Assembly: GCA_022316685.1 (NCBI GenBank)
Contig: JAKJHU010000038.1
Span: 169,384-233,383, forward strand
From: Progne subis subis
Lineage: Eukaryota > Chordata > Aves > Passeriformes > Hirundinidae
Length of the DNA: 64,000 bases
Reading direction: 5' to 3'
Of the stretch, positions 34,931-48,290 are shown in pieces. The position numbers and the translations under genes are program-made. Below the pieces are notes generated by a model. That model saw only the letters and a program-made list of their open reading frames with translations. It had not been told where the DNA came from and made no database searches. Every line of letters starts with the position of its first letter. Within the stretch, counting starts at the first letter, position 1.

Positions 34931-37900
34931 TGATACATTTAACTAATGTCAAGTTCTATACTCAATTATAATCCTGTATTTTGTTCTTCTAGAAGTAAAA
35001 GCCACAAAGTAGAAGATCCGGAGTGCTGTAAAACTATGAATTACAATACGTACTCCAGAGTTCCTCCCCATTTGGTTCTTGACCCTCAAGGAGATGATGC
35101 CCTGGTTTTGGCTTGTATTTGGGCTGGTACCCTTAGCCACAAGTCCTGAGTTGTGTGATACTTTTTCTGCCTTGTCCCTGTGCATGCTGGGTCGTGCTTT
35201 CTGCTGGAGGGGAGGGCAGTGACCAGGAACCCCTTGCTTTGCTCCCTGGGTGGGCAGGGATGTGATGAGAGCCTACTAGGTGCCAAAATTCCCAGGCAAG
35301 GGAGAGAGAAGGGGAAGAGGAGGCTGTGGACCCATCTCCTGAAGTGGGATGGGGGCTGCTGTAGGCAGCACCTACTGCAGACTAGGATCAGGACCAGTAC
35401 GTGCAGGTACTATCAGTTCTTCATTTGACTCCTAACATACTTGTTTTGTACCATGACTTCCCTGAACATTGTATGACTCGGTTCCAGTATTGTAAAAACA
35501 ATTTGAACATCCTTATTTCATTTGCATGTTGTCTAACACAACCACTAGAAACTCCTCTTTAGTGTTACATTTACAGCTATTTGTAGAGAATTATCCTGTT
35601 TACTTTTGCTTTGGTGCCTGGCTCCGACATTTAGAGCCCATCTCATGGAGGTTTTGTAGGATTCTCTCCCTGCCCTTCCTTACCCCCTATGAAGTGATGT
35701 TATGAGTTTTTTATAAGTAAGAATAAACATTTAACACTTAGCATGGCAAAAGATGCTCTGAATTTTGCCAAGAACTGTTTTGGCGTTTGTCACTGGCACA
35801 TAGCGTATTTCTAGTTTCTATCTAGCCCATCGTACTGATACACAACTTGTATCATCCTGTGAATGGTCACTAAACTCAGCACTAGGACACCGATGGTGAC
35901 AGAGAATTTTGAGCACAATAAATGTAAGTTGATTGGGAAATGTATTTATTCATCACATTTATTTTAATTAGAATGGAAAGTGATGTGAAATTCCTATTTT
36001 ACAAAACAAAAAAGACACCATTACCTACTAATGGGTTAAATATAAACAGAAGCCTTCATATTAAAAAAAGGTAAAAGAAACAGAGAGAAACGGTAATGAC
36101 AGTTTTGAAGTATCCAGTACCTGTTGTGACAGGAATAACAAATTAATTGGGACTATAACGGATTCTTTGTAAAGGTGAAGTAAACACACTTGACTGTATA
36201 TTTTTCACCATCAGTTAAGTCTCAATTGGTTCTAAAAATAAACAGAAGACATTGAACAGTTTTAATGGATTTTGACACCTAGGTATTATGCTGTCACTCC
36301 AGTATAAATGAATCATAACTTTAGACTGCGCCAAGGAATTACTACACATTTGGAGAAAATTTATGGTGCACCGGGCTTTGAATCATGATGTGATATCAAA
36401 ACTAAAGCCACAAGAGGAAAAAAGTCTGGCATAAATTATTATTTATCCAAGCCACACGTATCCATGTGAACGCAACAAGTATGGTTTGCAGGGTTAGTTA
36501 GAAATGCCACTGTAATTTCTAGGTGTTAACACCTCTCTGAGTGGCTGTTCTGGCAGAGTTCCCAGGGAGCTGCATCCAGAGGGGAACTGAGCACAAATGC
36601 TGGGCAAACCACTGCAGCTGCCAGATGTTTGTTGCTTCTCAGAATTTTACCTAATTAAGAGTTTACCAAGGAAGAGGTTAAAAGAAAGAATTTCAGCATT
36701 AGACTTTGCAGTTATGTTAGGCTTAAATTTACTTATTTTAATATTTAATGCAGGATTTGCAGATGATTAATTTTTTACTTTGGGGTTAAAGAAACCTTAA
36801 ACTTTTTGTGGCTGTGAACATCTGCAAAGTGATGGGTTGCTGGGTTCAAGCTGGCCACCTAATTTGTGGTCGTATAGGTAGCTAAGCCTTAAAATATGCA
36901 GACGTGCATATAGTATTTGCTGAGTCTTTCTCTTGTAATTTATTTGAAAACAAGAGTTTGTGCAGTTGCTTAGACAATGAAAGCATGCTTTTTAATACTT
37001 CTAAAGGAAACAAGTATACACACGTATATTCATAGGAGGCTGAGCTGTGTTCAGTGCACAATTGTATAGTTGTGGTTTCTGTAAGTCCTCATCAAAATTA
37101 TCCTGTTTTTAAAAACACTTGTTTTTCAAAGCACAAGGCAGGTGGTTGTAAATTCTCAATCTACAGTACTTGTACAGCTTCTTCAACAGTTCATTCTGTT
37201 TTTCTGAACTCATCTTTTCTAGCATTTTGGCTTAAAACTTGACTGTTTCTTCAGAGGTTATTATAAAATACTAAAACGGAGATATCTAATTTTGAAGACT
37301 CTATTAAGCAAAAAGGAGCAAATCCAAAAAAGATTATAAGCAGGCAGAGAGAGGTTTTGTCCAGAAATCCATAGTGTATCGGTTTATAAAGCTTTCACGC
37401 ATTCTGGCTGTAATGCTTTACAAAAGTGGATTGATTTACTATTTCTGACCTACTGGGAGGCTAATCATTTGTTTAATGACTTTGGTAATCTTCCCTTCAA
37501 GCAGTGGTACGGGTGCTGAACCTGCTGCTGATGGCCGCAAGGCTCGAGGTCAAATCCTTAACTGATACAAATTCTCTGTTCTGCCTCAAGCCAAGCCTGG
37601 CAGCACTGCCCGCCTCTCTCTTCTGCTCTTTGGTCTGTTCTCCAGGCTCCATCCAGATGTTGGCTTTGTGTGATGCTGGTGCCACAGTGGCTGTGCTCCA
37701 CAGCAGTTTGCCTACGGAACCAAGAAACTTCCAAAATCTGTCATGTGACTGGAGCTGTAAGTGTCCTGTTTCTGCAGCTGCCTCTTGCTGCAGCTATTAA
37801 TCTTGTAGAAGAGACCAGTGCGATGTTAGAAAGCAGCTTTGTGTCATCTTTTATTAACCAGGTTAGTGCTGAATGGCTGTCACCAGGAGGAGAGCTATGC

Positions 37901-40820
37901 AAACAACATGAGGGGTTTGTCCCATTACTGGGGGGAAAGAAATGAGGAGAGAAGACAGTTGGGTTTGTTCCCTGGAAAACAGAAGAAGGAAGAAGCATCT
38001 ACTATAAAAAGTCTAAGTTTTTTTCCCCTTCAGCTTGAGACAATTTAATGTATTTGATTCTTTTTTCCTTAGCTTGATAGTTTTAAAGAAATTCGTAAAA
38101 TGGGAAAACCCACTTCCCTTTCTCTGAGGGCAGTGTAAGGACACAGTTTAGATTTTGCTATGAGGAAACAGCCTCATTGGCATTATTGTGCCCCAAAACT
38201 CACTTGAGTGGCTTGCTTCATGCACACTGACCTTGCCCATTTTCTCTGAAAAAGAATCCTGACAGCTGATTTCTGTCACCTGTTCCCCAGCAGTCACTAA
38301 GCTCCTCATATGCTCCTCAGGAGGGGTAAGGAAGTTAAGTCTGTAAAGTGTTGTCCATGAGAGATGGTGTTTTCTGGGGCTGATGGTGGCCAGGGTGTGT
38401 TCACCACCTGTCTGTTGAGAGAAGTCACAACAAAACCTTAAAACACCCAGTCTCCTGTAAGCGTTTTTTAACCTGCCTGAGAGGGTCTAGTGGATAGTTC
38501 TAAAATGTGCATCAGATATACAATGAATTGGTGAATGAACACTTCTGTGATGTCCACCTCTTTCCTCAAAACTGCTGCCAGGGCTTTGCCAAGCAGTAGT
38601 AGCTGCACACAGCTCTCCCCTGGGATTTTCAAAGGTGGAAAGTCTCAGCTAATCACAAATACGGATGTGTAGGTAAAATATACATTATTCTAATCTGGGT
38701 TGTTTTGGGAGAAACTGCACCCCACTGTGAGCATAGAGACCTAGTGGCAGCTGGTGTGTGAAAAGCACACCACATGAAAAGCATGGGGAGGATGTTTACT
38801 GTGTGGGTTTTAATGCTTCCTCAACCTGTAGAAGGAAATTTCCGGGGCAAAGTGGGAGGCCTATGCTGGGCATACTGAACTGGGGTGTTGGGAGGACTGC
38901 TTTAAAATTCCCAGGTTTATCTGATGCTGACAGCATCCATCCTGAAAGGGATACTGCATTGTAGGGGTTGGCATCCAAACGTTTTTTGACGTGAGTTGTG
39001 AGCAGAAGTACTGGCACCTGAGAAGCTTCAAGCAAATTTGTTTTTATAGCTTATCCAACCAACACAAAATGAAGAAGTCGAAGATACACAATACGTTGTG
39101 GCATATGTTCCCCTTTGCTTGTTTCTAATATGTGCAAATGACATTTTTAAGTGTTAAAAAATGTTCACCTTGAGTTTATAATACTTAAATTATCACCTAA
39201 TTGTGTCTTAGCTCCTCTGAAATTATGCTAATTATTATAGCAATTTATTAATGCAATTAATTTTATAAAGGTTTTCAAGTTTATTTCCCTGTAAAGAACC
39301 CCAAAGCATTCTCACAGTACCATTACTCTGAAGGTTCTAATTTTAGGTCTTTTTCACTTCATATTTATTTTCAGTGTGGCAGCATTTATTTTATCATTGA
39401 GTACACTGCTTAGGCATGATCAATTAATTCTGCATGGATATATCAATCTAGCAGGTACGTTTCTCTGGTAATAGAGATAAACAATTAAGATATTTATCTT
39501 ATGGGCTTTTTCCTTAAAGGGACTATTCTAAAATTTTTCTTCTGGTGTTCTGCAAATTCTAAGATATTTTGTTTTCATAAATTATGAAAGGAAAATGTCA
39601 CAAGCTATCACTGTTTCTGTGCTCTGCCTTTGCTGACAGCTGTATGATGCTCATTCAGTGCAGCAGATTGGGAGCTGAAAGTTTCATCAATAAATATGAC
39701 TCTGATGGCTTCATGTCAACGGTCAAGGTAATGGCCTTTTATTATCCTGGAAACACACTTCCACAAGGAGTGTGTATATTTTTCTTAAATTCTTCTGAGG
39801 GGATTTTTTTTTTACTTTTGCATACAATTGTAGTCATTGTTCTCTGTAACTGATATATAAAAGAAAAATATATTAATTTTTATTTATTACTGCATGCTGA
39901 GGAAGAAAAAAATTAAGAAAATCCATGAATTGTCTTACTGTAAACTTCATGACGAATATAGAAGGATTTCATAATATTTTGAAATCTTTGGAAATAGAAA
40001 GGGAAACATACAACTGACCTATTTGAAAAAGTACAAAATGCAGCACTGAGATATTTGCAGTGTTATAAATCTCAGAACAGCTTTATTTTGCACTAATGGG
40101 ATGAGACATAATTTTGTGTTTCATTGAATTTTAAAATTATTGTGGTTAAAAATATTAATTTTTAAGTGGAATTTTCCAGTCCACTATACTACTGAAGAAA
40201 ATTATTTTAACACGTGTATATACTGGAATAGTATGCATCCATATGCGAAGGAAATGAACATCGTAATATTTCAACTTTTCACTGCTCTTTTGCAGATTAA
40301 ATACTTTCTACTATTTAAAATGTTTTTTGCAAGTTTTAACTTTTCTTAGAGATTTTTCAAGTGGTCTAGTAAATGTATTTATTGTTAATTAAATTAGATT
40401 TTATTTACAAGTTAAATAGGTTTCTCTGTCTGGTTAGTTAGATGGTCAATATTTAGCCCTCAAATACTAACTTGTAAATAAAAATCTAGGGAAAAAAAGA
40501 TACCTACCTCTACAATAATATTTCTCATTCAATGGCTGTACTATGGTTTTATATTTTATCCAAGAGTTTTAACTTACATTTATTTTTAGACTATCTAACT
40601 AGTTTTAATGGATATATGATTTTCAATAGTATCTGATTTGCAAAAACTTCTCATTAAAACATATATTCCACAAGACAGAAGACAGCCTAATTTTGGTAAA
40701 TTTCAGCATATCTGGAAGAACTGACCGCTGCCAATAGATTATCGTATTAGTGAAACTGTTACTGGGAGATACTGCTATGGTTCTAATAATGTGAGGAATA
40801 TGGCCCCTTTTCATGTAAAA
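34930..40820. other. Non-coding DNA with two weak exon-like segments
   Basis: At 34993 a good acceptor-like run (TTTTGTTCTTCTAG) precedes an open frame to 35149. At 39639 CTGACAG precedes about 90 bases ending in AAG|GTAATG at 39728. Neither segment encodes anything recognisable and both may be chance. The AT-rich stretch 39100-39520 could be a conserved non-coding element. Around 37500-37565 a pol III B-box-like word was seen but not accepted as a tRNA or SINE. Confidence 0.4.
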
Positions 40821-40825
40821 ACTGT

Positions 40826-41330
40826 TCATTTGGGTTTTAAAAAGAAAACTTTTCTGTATGGGGTTTTAGCTTCCATTTGTGTTACAGCATTTTGTAGACT
40901 GTCTTTAATAGAAGCCATCTCAAAATCAAGCTGGAATTCCTTCCAGGTATTCGAGGAATAAAATAATCTGTACAACACCCATGAACACAAGATAATTTTG
41001 ATCATGTGTCTTAGCTGCATGGAGTAGTTCCTTTGATATGATTTGCATCTGCTGGATCCTGCTTTTTCTAAAATAATGTTTTGAATTGTGGCACCTACCC
41101 AACTGGTGCTATGAAAATAAGACATCCCAAGTATTGTTGCTGTTGGGTATGGTCCCACTATTCCAGTTGGAGACATGGCCAGCAAACCCTGCTGGTAGAG
41201 AGAGTGTTCTGCTTGTGGAGGGCCCTGGGAGCTCCAGGGAAACTGATGGATCAGCTGCCCTGCCCAGGAAGTACCACAGGGATGTAGCTCTCTGCCAGTA
41301 GTGCTACACAGGAACTCCATGAAGAATTTG
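40826..41330. other. Longest non-repetitive open frame, no function recognised
   Basis: A 164-codon frame runs on the minus strand from 41320 to 40826, the longest in the window outside the minisatellite. It shows no signal peptide, membrane segment, repeat or catalytic motif that I recognise, and plus-strand frames of about 70 codons overlap its GC-richer part (41080-41300). A frame of this length can arise by chance in 64 kb. I list it as a stretch to note, not as a gene. Confidence 0.2.
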
Positions 41331-42886
41331 AAATCACTAATTAAAAGTTATGTTACAAGCAAGATGCTGACTCTGGGCACTTAATTGAATTGATGTGGAC
41401 TGCTGAGGTGGGGAAGAGGACTAAGAATTAGGTGATGCGGCCCTGATCCGCAGTGGAGACTTGTCCTTGTTTTGTGGCTTCCTTTTCCTCTGCTGCTGGT
41501 AGAACTGCAAACTTAAAATTCCCATCCTTGCATGCTAGACATCTTCAAAAAAGCAGAGCTATGAAGCAAATAAAGGAACAATTTACTGAAAGTTCATTCA
41601 TCAAAAAGCTGCATATTTTGAAAAGGGTAAAAGTACTACTAGACCCATCAGGGATAAGTAAAGGCTATATACTATAGATTATTTTAATCCCCTTGCTAGA
41701 TATAAAAGGGATAATTACATATTTGTGGTTGAAGCCATGTGGTGGAAAAATCAATACAACTTTTTTGTATGACACTTCATTAGTGTGAAAAATTTTAAAA
41801 GCTGAAAAGAACTGCCTTGCAATTAAATGCCTCTGCTATTTCAGATTCAGTAATGGGTTTGTATTATTATCTAGTTTATTTGAAATAGTGGTTGCACTAT
41901 AGCAGTAATTGGAAAACATTGATTATGCACTTGTATATAGAAAACCTGGCAAATCATTACAGGGCATAGCAACAGTTAGTTAGCCTTACTAATGAAGCAC
42001 TAATTGCTGTAAGTAGGTTAACATGTTAGTGAAACTACAGGGAGATAGAGCTTTGAAGTCTTTTGTCTGTTCTGTGTTACTTTTTTTTTTTAATAGTATT
42101 TTAAGAAATCTTATTTTGCAAACACAAACCACAAGATTTTCTTGGTGCTATGTTTGGAATAATTTTGTAGATTTGGTTTGTGGGTTTCTTTTTCCATTTA
42201 GATAGGAAGTCTGGCACACTTTAGTCATATTTATGCTACTCCAATCAACATGGTGACTTTAATGTATGTGAATGGCTAGCTGGAGTGAAAGGCTGGTTGG
42301 CTTGATTGATTTCCTTCTTCTAATGCAATTATGTCATCCATGCTATATGCTTCTTGAACATTTTTTTTTTTTTAAATTAGACTGTTCTATGTTTGAGGAA
42401 GTAGCTAAACTGTTATATGACTACTTGAGATATAATTAAAAAAAAAGACCTCTTCATTTTTTGAAAACCTGAAGGCCCCAAATCTCTCTAGTCAAATGTA
42501 TTAGAAATAGAAATGGAATATTTTATTATAGATGTTGACTAAGAAAGGTATATTACAAATTCTTTAATTGATTTTGCTATATTAGTGCATTTTGCAAGCT
42601 TTTGAATCAGAAGTGACTTGAACTTCACTGTTGCTATCTGCTTAAGAACATATCATTATGGTGTGGCTTAATGAGCAGTGGGAGGGATGGAATCCAGGGC
42701 ACTTACTGGCCATCCTCCTTACTGCCCTGCCCTCCAGGAGAGGGTTGCAGGGCAGCTCTCCAAGTGGTGATGCGCTCCCTGGCCCCAGAGCAAGGGGAGT
42801 CAGTGACTTCCCACCGCCCTTCCCCTGGTCTCCCCCAGACTCCTCCTCAGGAAGGTGAGCACAGGCTTTGGCTGCACGGGGCAGGT

Positions 42887-42902
42887 TGCAGAAGCTTCTG
42901 CA
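42887..42902. repeat. Perfect 16-base palindrome
   Basis: TGCAGAAGCTTCTGCA is identical on both strands. Such palindromes can be dimeric factor sites; GAAGCTTC resembles an inverted heat-shock-element half (GAA..TTC) with two-base spacing. Confidence 0.8.
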
Positions 42903-43336
42903 GCTTTTCTCCTCTCTCCCTCCCTCCCACCATATGGCACAGCAGCTCCGCTGCATTTTGATACTGCTTGGCTGCAAAAGTGCAGGGCCGGGATTTCCTT
43001 GTTTTAAATAGGTGTTAAATTCTCTCCCAGATTCACAGGAATAAAGCATGACCCCCTAAGAAGCTGCATAATGACCCTGACTTACAGAACATCTTGGAAC
43101 AATTCTTACATTGAAAAGTAAATGAATAACAACACCCAAACTTTACTAACCAAGTGCTAGAAAATGCCAGTTGTGATTCTTACCACATTCCAGTTTTTAA
43201 AAAATAACCGTGTGTGGTTTTTCAAAAGATTTTAAAGGGGTAGGAGGGATGTTTTAAAGGGAAAACTACTTTCAGTTCAGAGCTAGCCTCAACTAGTTCT
43301 GCTTTGACTCAGCTTACTTAATATTATACCCTTCTG

Positions 43337-43382
43337 TTCATAATAATGAGCTATTTTGTGCAAAGCAGCTCATTATTATGAA
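43337..43382. repeat. Perfect hairpin, 16-bp arms, 14-base spacer
   Basis: TTCATAATAATGAGCT (43337-43352) is the exact reverse complement of 43367-43382. Inside the spacer a further five pairs (one G-T) can form after one mismatch, leaving a 2- to 4-base tip, so the fold is about 21 bp long. That is shorter than a usual pre-miRNA and has a very small loop. It could be a structured transcript part, a template-switch mutation or a small MITE remnant. Confidence 0.85.
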
Positions 43383-45272
43383 TGTAAAGGCATGTTTGGA
43401 CTAGTAAAGCAAATCATAAAAATTGCTGCCCATGTCACATTTTTCCTTTGTCAATAAAAGATTTTCCTCAGGGTCAGAAACAATTATTGACCAGAGAAAA
43501 ATCTCAAGTTCTATTTGGAAATTTTACCTGGTGATTCTGGAAATAAGGAAGTAAAGTTTTGAAAATAAAAGTATGTGTGGTGAACATTATCTGCAAGGTC
43601 TTTTGTGTTAAGAAAATCACGACATCTGCCAATCTTTCAAATTCCAAAGGGTAAAGAATGAGGTCTGTTAGGCTGTCATCGAACATGACAGGCTTAATGT
43701 AAAGTTTATAACAGAAAAAGGGCAATCTTATTGTGGTTTATTCAGTTTTATGTTGCTTGTTCAGTAGAAAAGCTCATTTTTTATCTAATTTATAGCATTT
43801 GAAATACCAAACAGATTTTTTACATATCTCCTGAGCTCTCAGCTCTTCTTGGCTACCCCTTAGTCATTCCTTTAGGGAGCAGTCTTAAATCCTTCCAATT
43901 TAGCATCTATGTGAGAACAGACAATTGTTTTACTTGAGCATATCCTTCAGTTGTTATAGAGCTGTTTCTAACTCCAAACATTTTAGTTTAATTACTGCTT
44001 AGAATATTTGCTATATTTTTATTTAGGTTGCCTCTCACTTGAGCCCATTGGGCTGAAGAAAGAATTACTCCCCATGCTGTTCTGTAGCCTTTCTTGTTCA
44101 GATCTGTAATTGGCCCTGTGTTTTTGACTTTTTGCTAATAAGCAGCTTACTTGCTCTCCCACTAGACTCAACCCACCACTTTTGTTTCATGAATTTTACA
44201 AAGGATTTTAATAGATGCTTTAGGCTATGCAAAATGTTATATGAAGGAAAGCATTAATGCTCTAGCCTTGACACAAAGGATGTGTGAATGGCTGCTTATC
44301 ATTACCGTCAGGTATCAGAATTTTCATTAGGAGTTGTGGAGGACAAAAGGGGAAAAAGTGTAGCTATATGAAAGAATATTAACCTATACTGTGCAACCAG
44401 CCACAATTGCTTAGCATTTTACATTAACTCTCTTCAGACACTGGCTCTCATTATTTTCACACATACATAATAACTGCTTATTATAGCGGTACAGTTCACA
44501 CTGATATATTGTAGATAAGGTTGTGTCAGCACTTCCATTATAAACCCTATTTTCAGCGGTTTAAAAGGCAGCTGTAAAAATTTACTCCAGACAGAAGATT
44601 GGTTTTCCAGGTTTCTGCCTCGAGCAATTTTTTTTAAACTAATTAAAAACAATTGGCTGTTTTTTAAGCTACAGAAGTAAACAAAACAAATTAAGAGGTT
44701 TAAAGCACTTTTTGCACTTCTGTAACTCACAAACCTTTATTAAAAAAGAGAGAAAGAAATTAAGAAAGCAATCTGTTAACATTATATTCAGTGCTGTTCT
44801 GCAAATGAAATATACACTGGGCATTACAAAAGAGTTGTAAACCAGGATACTAAAGCTTAAAATTGACTCCCAAGCACAGTAGATGATTCTTAACAAAAGA
44901 TTTTTTTTTTTGGGTTTTGGATATAAGTCTGGTCTTTGCTGTTGCCAAACAAAGATCTAATTTTTCTGAAGTGCTCCCTCCTCCAAGGACTGCAACAAAT
45001 TGTTTCCTCTTAGGCTTCTCCTTGGGCTCTTTGGGAAACCAAGGTGTGATTTTTGTAGTCCACTTCGTGGCAGCAGCAGTCCCATTTCTTGTAGTGTTGG
45101 GGGTCTCTCCTCAGAGCTTCCCACTCCTACAGAAAGATAATGATCAGGAAGTGGGTAGAGGTAAAGAGGACTGGAGATGGAGTGATAACCTTCCCATTGC
45201 TGTGTGTGACTGAGCCTGACACTGCACTCCACAGAGACAGTGGAGGTCAACTCCCTTCCCTCTTTGCATTCC

Positions 45273-45297
45273 ACCTATGGAGGAATACCTATGGAGG
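45273..45297 (+). repeat. Short tandem duplication, 14-base period
   Basis: ACCTATGGAGG occurs at 45273-45283 and 45287-45297, separated by AAT. A small slippage duplication. Confidence 0.8.
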
Positions 45298-45463
45298 CGG
45301 TCCTACCGATGAAGCGCTCAGTGGGGAGAGGCTCGCCCTCCAGGTGATTTATGGCTTCAGTCGCTATGTGACACACTGGCACTTTCCACCAACTATGTCA
45401 TGAGTACATGCAGCCCCTCATCCTGCCACAAATTCCCTGAAAGTTCTTGAGCAGAGAAGGGGA

Positions 45464-45493
45464 TGTATAACAAGTTTAGGGACTTGTTATACA
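45464..45493. repeat. Perfect hairpin, 12-bp arms, 6-base loop
   Basis: TGTATAACAAGT (45464-45475) and its exact reverse complement (45482-45493) flank the loop TTAGGG. No pairing continues beyond the arms. Confidence 0.85.
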
Positions 45494-48290
45494 GGAGATG
45501 TGGTACTTCCTTGCCTTGCATCTGGAAGGTGAAGGCGTGGCTGTCATTTACAATGCTCTTTCCTTTAGTTAATCCTGTGAATATTGTCCAGGTGCCAGCA
45601 TGGTTGATGGCACAGCACTGTTGGATTTTGCTCTGCAACTGTACCTGGCAGTGAGAAAGAAAAATAACAGCACACCCATGGTTATGGAGGTTACTTGGGA
45701 GGTGCCCAAATTATTCAGCTTGATGTCCCAAAATTTCAGCCCATCTGTTCAAACAGGGATTTATCCACTACTGTGAATTGTGCCTTAGTATCTTCTGGGT
45801 AATATTGCGTGCTAATTTCTGCAAATAGATTTAGGTATGACATTTCTGACAGTTGTTCAGCTGAAATGGATTAATAATGCATTTTTATTCTTTTCACTTA
45901 AAATTGTATTACAGTGCAGGGTATTGAGATAGCCTCTAGTTCTAAAAGAAATATTTTGAATATATTTAAATAAATTTGGCTCATTTGGGCTAGACATGGG
46001 TGAAAGAAAAGCAACACCCTATGCATGTTCTTGAACTAATTTGGAGGCATTTTCTGTTTTTCCCCTTAAATGATTTCACAAGGAAACTTCACCTGCCAGA
46101 AATGTGGCCGGGAAATGCCAGTACTCTTTTACCTTAAGGACCAAATCCCGAAGTTTTTCCTTGGTATTGTGTCTGTTTGCAGTATGGCAAGGTCCCCGTC
46201 ATAGGACTGAGTGAAGTGTCTGGAACCTGGGAAGAAGTATAAAGGCACCTGGAACAATGGCAAGATTTGGAAATTAAAGCCTATCAGTCGTGTTTTGAGG
46301 TGGCACAAATTGGAAAAACATGTGACAAGCACAACAAGAGTCTATGTTTGCTTGCTTACTTGTTTTTGCTGTATGGTGATAGAAAACTGGAAATCTGTTA
46401 ATGAAAGCAGCTTAGTAAGATATTGAACTTCTGACCCTATCAGCTTCCCTTGGTTCCCATCCTCACAAAGAGACTGCCATTAAGTTCCACACAGATAATT
46501 ACCTGCATGCTGGTTATTACCATGGTACGTGCCCACAGTATCAAGCTGGAGAATGATGTCACGGGGTGCTGGATGTACCAGCCCTGCAGCATCCAATCCA
46601 GGCGGCCTCGAACGGAGGTTGTTGCCCTGATGTGCTCCCCGTGTTTGGATGGTTCACCTCCTGCTTCTAGAGAGAAAGCCATTGCTGCCTGCCTTTCTGA
46701 ATAGTTAGCTTAGATTGAGGTGTGGAGTGTCCATAATCACATCTGTCTGACTTGCAAGGCAATAGCTGCACAAGCATGAAATATAATAAGAAAGAAAATA
46801 TGGAAAAGAAACGTGAAAAGGTAGCAAAGTTCATGCATCCTAATGTAGTTTCTATCCAAACAAAAATTCAAATTTAATTGTAGAATTGAATGGCTTTGTT
46901 TATGGAGAAGCTAATAGTAGCTCTGTAAAACTCATTAGGTATAAGCCATCTTATATTTTAGATTTTACAAAAAAGGAGCAATTTGTGTTTGCAATCTTAT
47001 AGAAGAGTTGTGAATTAAAAATTGAGGCAAAGGATCAGGCAGGTTTCATCTGGGCAAAATAATTCATGTTGTAATCCAGTTCTCTGGTCTTTCCTGAAAA
47101 AGATGTTTGTTTTATGCTTATTCAGCAGCTGATGAAGATGGGACATATCTCATTATTTTTGGGGGGGTTTGATCCAAGTGTACTGAAACTGCAAAGACTC
47201 AAAGAATGGGTGCCCAGTCAGGAAGAAAGGAAATGGGAAGAAAAGTGTTTAATATAGTCTGGATGCTTTCAGTATTATATGTGTTAAGATATAGGTTACC
47301 ACACAGTATTTGGTGTTAATGGTTCCTCACCACGTTTTCTCTGCTTCATGGAACTGTTTCCATGAGATTTGTATCCAAGCAGATAAAAATGACACTGGGC
47401 TTAAATGACACATTGCAATTATCTTGAAAAAAATAACTAAAAATACTGTTGAAGGGTTTGACCCTTTCTACAGAGAAATTTAGATTTTAAATATAGGCAA
47501 GGAACATCTGAGTATGAATTTTGTCCAGCTTTTTCTGTATGTGCTTTGGTTATAGGATGGGCTTCTAGTAAAGTGTTCTTATCTTCAGTTCTCCATAAGC
47601 CTACAGAGGCAATATTACAGATGGATATTTCTCTTTGCAATTCAAGAAGAGAGGGTAAAACCAGTCTTTGTGTCAGCCTAGTTGGCTGAGATCAACTACA
47701 GGCCCAATACAAATTATTTACCCTGGTAAGCCATGGTTAGAATGGAGCTGTAGGGTTTGTCCCTTGGGAGGTGTAAGAGCAATGGAACAAGCTCAAGCAA
47801 ACTATGTCCTTCAAAAGTGAAGACAGCAAAGAGTGCCAGATTATTTCTGATCCTAAATAGTGTACATTTTGGTGTGGGTTTTGTTTGTTTTTTTCCTGCT
47901 TAGTTCTAGTTTATCCTCTAAAAGTAGGAGAAACGTGTCAACTGTGGAATATGAAACACAAGGCAGGTTCTATAAGGTGTTGGTATAATGCACACCACTT
48001 TAAATAATTGTAAACTATTCACGGAATTGCAGAGTCTGTAACCTTTTGAGAGTAGAACTAAAGAAGCATTGAAAGAGCAGGGTGTTGAGAACATTTAAAA
48101 TATGTGGAGAAAACTGTATAAACTCCCCAACACCTTTGACTAAAAGTAGATATCAATGACTAAAATGCCTCCAAACACAGAGGAATGATTCAAAAAAATA
48201 ATGCCACTAACTTAGAGACCAATGAAAATTTATTTTCTCTACTTACAAATTAGCAAAATTTTCTATAAAACACTTTGACAGTGTTGTCAA

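Larger units (their letters stand above)
41335..44900. other. Non-coding DNA with a GC-rich patch and a long hairpin
   Basis: A GC-rich but CpG-poor patch lies at 42660-42970 and contains overlapping frames on both strands (up to 135 codons, minus), a 16-base palindrome at 42887-42902 and a donor-like AAG|GTGAGC at 42855. No gene supported. A perfect 16-bp inverted repeat lies at 43337-43382. Confidence 0.45.
44900..46710. other. Moderately GC-rich non-coding block, unclassified
   Basis: Overlapping frames of 80-105 codons on both strands at 44917-45640 and 46440-46704, none recognisable. An ACCTATGGAGG duplication with a 14-base period lies at 45273-45297, and a perfect hairpin at 45464-45493. 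The block looks like decayed unique or retroposed sequence I cannot assign. Confidence 0.4.

Noticed and set aside
37495..37570. Possible tRNA or tRNA-derived SINE head
   Set aside because: GGTCAAATCC is close to a pol III B box, but no A box at the right distance and no cloverleaf could be drawn.
43337..43382. Pre-miRNA
   Set aside because: The stem is too short and the loop too small for a typical pre-miRNA, and neither arm matches a miRNA I know.
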